A stretch of DNA of 64,000 bases. Source: Mycoplasmopsis agalactiae PG2 (lineage in GTDB: Bacteria; Bacillota_I; Bacilli_A; Mycoplasmatales; Metamycoplasmataceae). Positions 62,331-64,000 of this stretch are shown piece after piece; the stretch's first letter is position 1; each line of letters begins with the position of its first letter. The stretch covers positions 744,001 to 808,000 of the forward strand of contig NC_009497.1 of the NCBI RefSeq assembly GCF_000063605.1, read 5' to 3'. The translations under genes and the position numbers were made by a program. The notes beneath the pieces are model-generated. The model made no database searches and was not told the origin of the DNA. It saw nothing but the letters and a program-made list of their open reading frames with translations.

Positions 62331-63230
62331 ATGAAGATTAAGAGAATAATATTTAGTGATGTAGATGGCACAATTTGCTCTTTCCCGGATAAAAAAGAGA
62401 ATCCTGAGACCAGAAAGAGTATTTTAGAAGCAGTTGAAAACGACAATATAACTCTTGTGCTAAACACTGGTAATCCTCCACTTCCAAAAATGCTTAAAAT
62501 GGCTCATGAATTAAAGGCTAAATATATTATTGCTGCTAATGGTTCAGCCATTCTTGATGTCGAAAGCAAAGAGTACTTGTATGAATCAGAACTAAGTTCT
62601 GATATTGTTTCTGCAGTCTTAGGCATAATCAAAAAATATGACGAATCTGCCTGTTTCTTTGGTAAGAACGGCTACTACATGGTCACAAGCAACCAAAAAG
62701 TAAAAGATTTTTTAACTGAATTTTTCGAATTCCCAGACTGACTAGATGAAGATGAAAAAATCATTAATAACATATTCAAAATTGAAATTTATCCTAAGCC
62801 TGAAAATAAAGAAAAAATTGTAGCTGATATTCATAATTTAAGCATAAAAGCTGATCTTGCTGTTATGGGAATGCATATGGAGCTAACAGCGCCAGGCGTT
62901 AATAAAGGAACTGGGGCACTATGGTTATGCAATCATTTAGATGCTGATCCTAATTACTGCATGAGTATTGGCGATAGTAACAATGACTTAACAATGCTTA
63001 GAGCAATTGGCTTTTCATATGCTATGGACAATTCACCAAAAAGTGTTAAGGAAGTTGCAAAATACTACACAAGTGATGTTATGCAAAATGGCTTAGGAGA
63101 AGCCATCCAGGACTACATATTTAGAACTAAATTCGATATTCTTCGTCAAGCAAATGAAGACAAATTAGAGAAACAAAAAATTAAAGAAGCTAAGAACGCA
63201 TTCTATCGTGCTAAAGCACAAGAAAAATAA
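62331..63230 (+). CDS. Cof-type HAD phosphatase
   Basis: 299 residues, starting 2 bases after gpmI. HAD motif I IIFSDVDGTIC, motif II LVLNTGNPP, cap domain with IIAANGSAI, and motif III/IV MSIGDSNNDLTMLRAIG. Extra basic helical C terminus (DKLEKQKIKEAKNAFYRAKAQEK). Substrate unknown; co-transcribed with a glycolytic enzyme. Paralogue of the Cof protein at 13.5 kb. Confidence 0.93.
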
Positions 63231-63244
63231 TTACAAACTTTACA

Positions 63245-63291
63245 ATCGACCATTTAGGCTGTTTTATAGGGTTAAATGGTCGATTTTTTAA
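63245..63291 (+). terminator. strong intrinsic terminator with the 11-bp word in its loop
   Basis: Perfect 12-bp stem ATCGACCATTTA / TAAATGGTCGAT followed by T6. The 16-base loop consists mostly of CTGTTTTATAG (63259-63269). Confidence 0.88.
63259..63269 (+). repeat. CTGTTTTATAG intergenic word, copy 8
   Basis: Exact copy forming the loop of the gpmI-cof terminator hairpin. Confidence 0.75.
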
Positions 63292-63422
63292 GTAGGAAAC
63301 ATTCATTATTTATCATTTAGCATAACATTTTCAACTATTCATTCTCAGTATTTTATATTTTAGCAGTTCATCATTAGTATAATTTATATAGTTATTCATT
63401 AACTTTTCGGGATTTGGTAATT

Positions 63423-64000
63423 ATGAATCTAGATAATAATAAAAATGTGCCTCAATTTACAGACCAAAAAGACAAGTTTTTTAGATGAGAAGAGTGGTTC
63501 CACTATATGAGTCTTAAAAAATCTGTATGAAACATTCTTCTTTGAGTTTTCCTTTCATCTTTATTCCTTAGTTTGCTTATTATATTTCTTTCTTTAATTG
63601 CAGTATTTTCAAGTGAATCAGTAAAAAAGCCTGGAATTATTTTTGCTATTACGTTAACCAGCATAATTCTTTTATTTTTAGCACTTAGCTTTGGGCTTTG
63701 AGCGCAAATGAAACAAACTATTTGAAGCGCGAGAAAATATAGCGATTTAAAACTTGCTAAATATTTGTTAATGGTTGCCATTGTTTTAAATCCGTTTTTT
63801 CTGATTTATTTAAGCATTATCAACAAACGTCAAAATAATCTCAAGCACACAAGTAGTTTTAATATTAAATTTCTAAAAGAAAGCAGATCATTATCAAATG
63901 ACCAAACCCAAACCATTTCAACAAAGTATGATGAAGAATACGGCTATACAAACACTTATGAAGCGCAGATAAACAATTCTCCTAGCAGTAGTAAAGTAAA
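63423..64000 (+). CDS. two-to-three-helix membrane protein, 3' end outside window
   Basis: About 192 codons seen and the frame is still open at base 64000. Cytosolic N terminus (NKNVPQFTDQKDKFFRWEEWFHY), two hydrophobic helices (LLWVFLSSLFLSLLIIFLS, GIIFAITLTSIILLFLALSF), a short basic loop, a third helix (LLMVAIVLNPFFLIYLSII) and a hydrophilic Ser/Thr/Asn-rich region. Read with several TGA=Trp codons. Family not recognised. Confidence 0.72.

Noticed and set aside
1-64000. CRISPR array, insertion sequence or integrative element
   Set aside because: No regularly spaced repeats, no transposase, integrase or conjugation genes recognised on either strand.

Overview
The window is AT-rich, very densely packed and uses TGA as a sense codon: almost every conserved protein is continuous only if TGA is read as Trp (PtsI, DnaI, RecR, RnhB, NadE). 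With lipobox lipoproteins, no cell-wall genes and a small conserved gene set, this is a Mollicute. The gene repertoire (ascorbate-type PTS with a phosphotriesterase-fold sugar lactonase, transglutaminase-like lipoprotein, papain-like surface peptidase, DUF285 lipoproteins) fits the Mycoplasmopsis agalactiae / M. bovis group. That species-level placement is recollection, not a database result.

Layout. 1-3.9 kb: fmt, then a 990-residue fusion of a catalytically dead phosphohexomutase to a lysylphosphatidylglycerol-synthase-type membrane domain. 3.9-14.3 kb: carbohydrate uptake. PTS enzyme I lies divergent from an RpiR-family regulator. A long minus-strand operon follows (phosphate-sugar lactonase, UlaA, UlaB, UlaC, UlaD, UlaE, UlaF, one unknown gene), divergent from a Cof-type phosphatase. 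Ascorbate-like substrates would be taken up as phosphates, ring-opened, decarboxylated and epimerised to pentose phosphate.

14.4-24.1 kb: variable surface/accessory region. It holds a transglutaminase-like lipoprotein, a lipoprotein switched off at a poly-C tract, a Panacea-domain toxin-antitoxin pair, a DUF285 lipoprotein with an in-frame poly-C8 tract, a decayed Fic gene, a DUF285 lipoprotein frameshifted at an A7 tract, and a small membrane protein cut by an amber codon. 24.1-32 kb: an ABC importer (lipoprotein, two permeases, ATPase with an in-frame TAG) and a surface-anchored papain-like cysteine peptidase.

32-41 kb: housekeeping genes (ZIP metal transporter, YebC, NadE, alpha/beta hydrolase, 23S rRNA m5U methyltransferase-like protein, DnaI, DnaB/DnaD-like protein, CoaE, YigZ, tRNA-His). 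41.2-45.9 kb: a solitary CcrM/HinfI-type DNA methyltransferase, then a four-gene overlapping cassette (unknown, AbiEii-like nucleotidyltransferase, M42-like peptidase, MFS permease). 46.1-59.8 kb: RnhB, membrane protein, RluD, paired chromate transporters, TrmB, DUF402 protein, an RNase J homologue without its metal-binding motif, a secreted coiled-coil protein, and the rsmI-holB-tmk-recR-ybaB-dnaX replication/repair cluster. 59.8-64 kb: a frameshifted membrane gene, gpmI, a second Cof phosphatase and a membrane protein running off the end.

Cross-cutting signals: an 11-bp word, CTGTTTTATAG, occurs ten times exactly, eight of them between genes and often next to terminators. Several genes have a perfect or near-perfect -10 box exactly six bases before the ATG, implying leaderless mRNAs.
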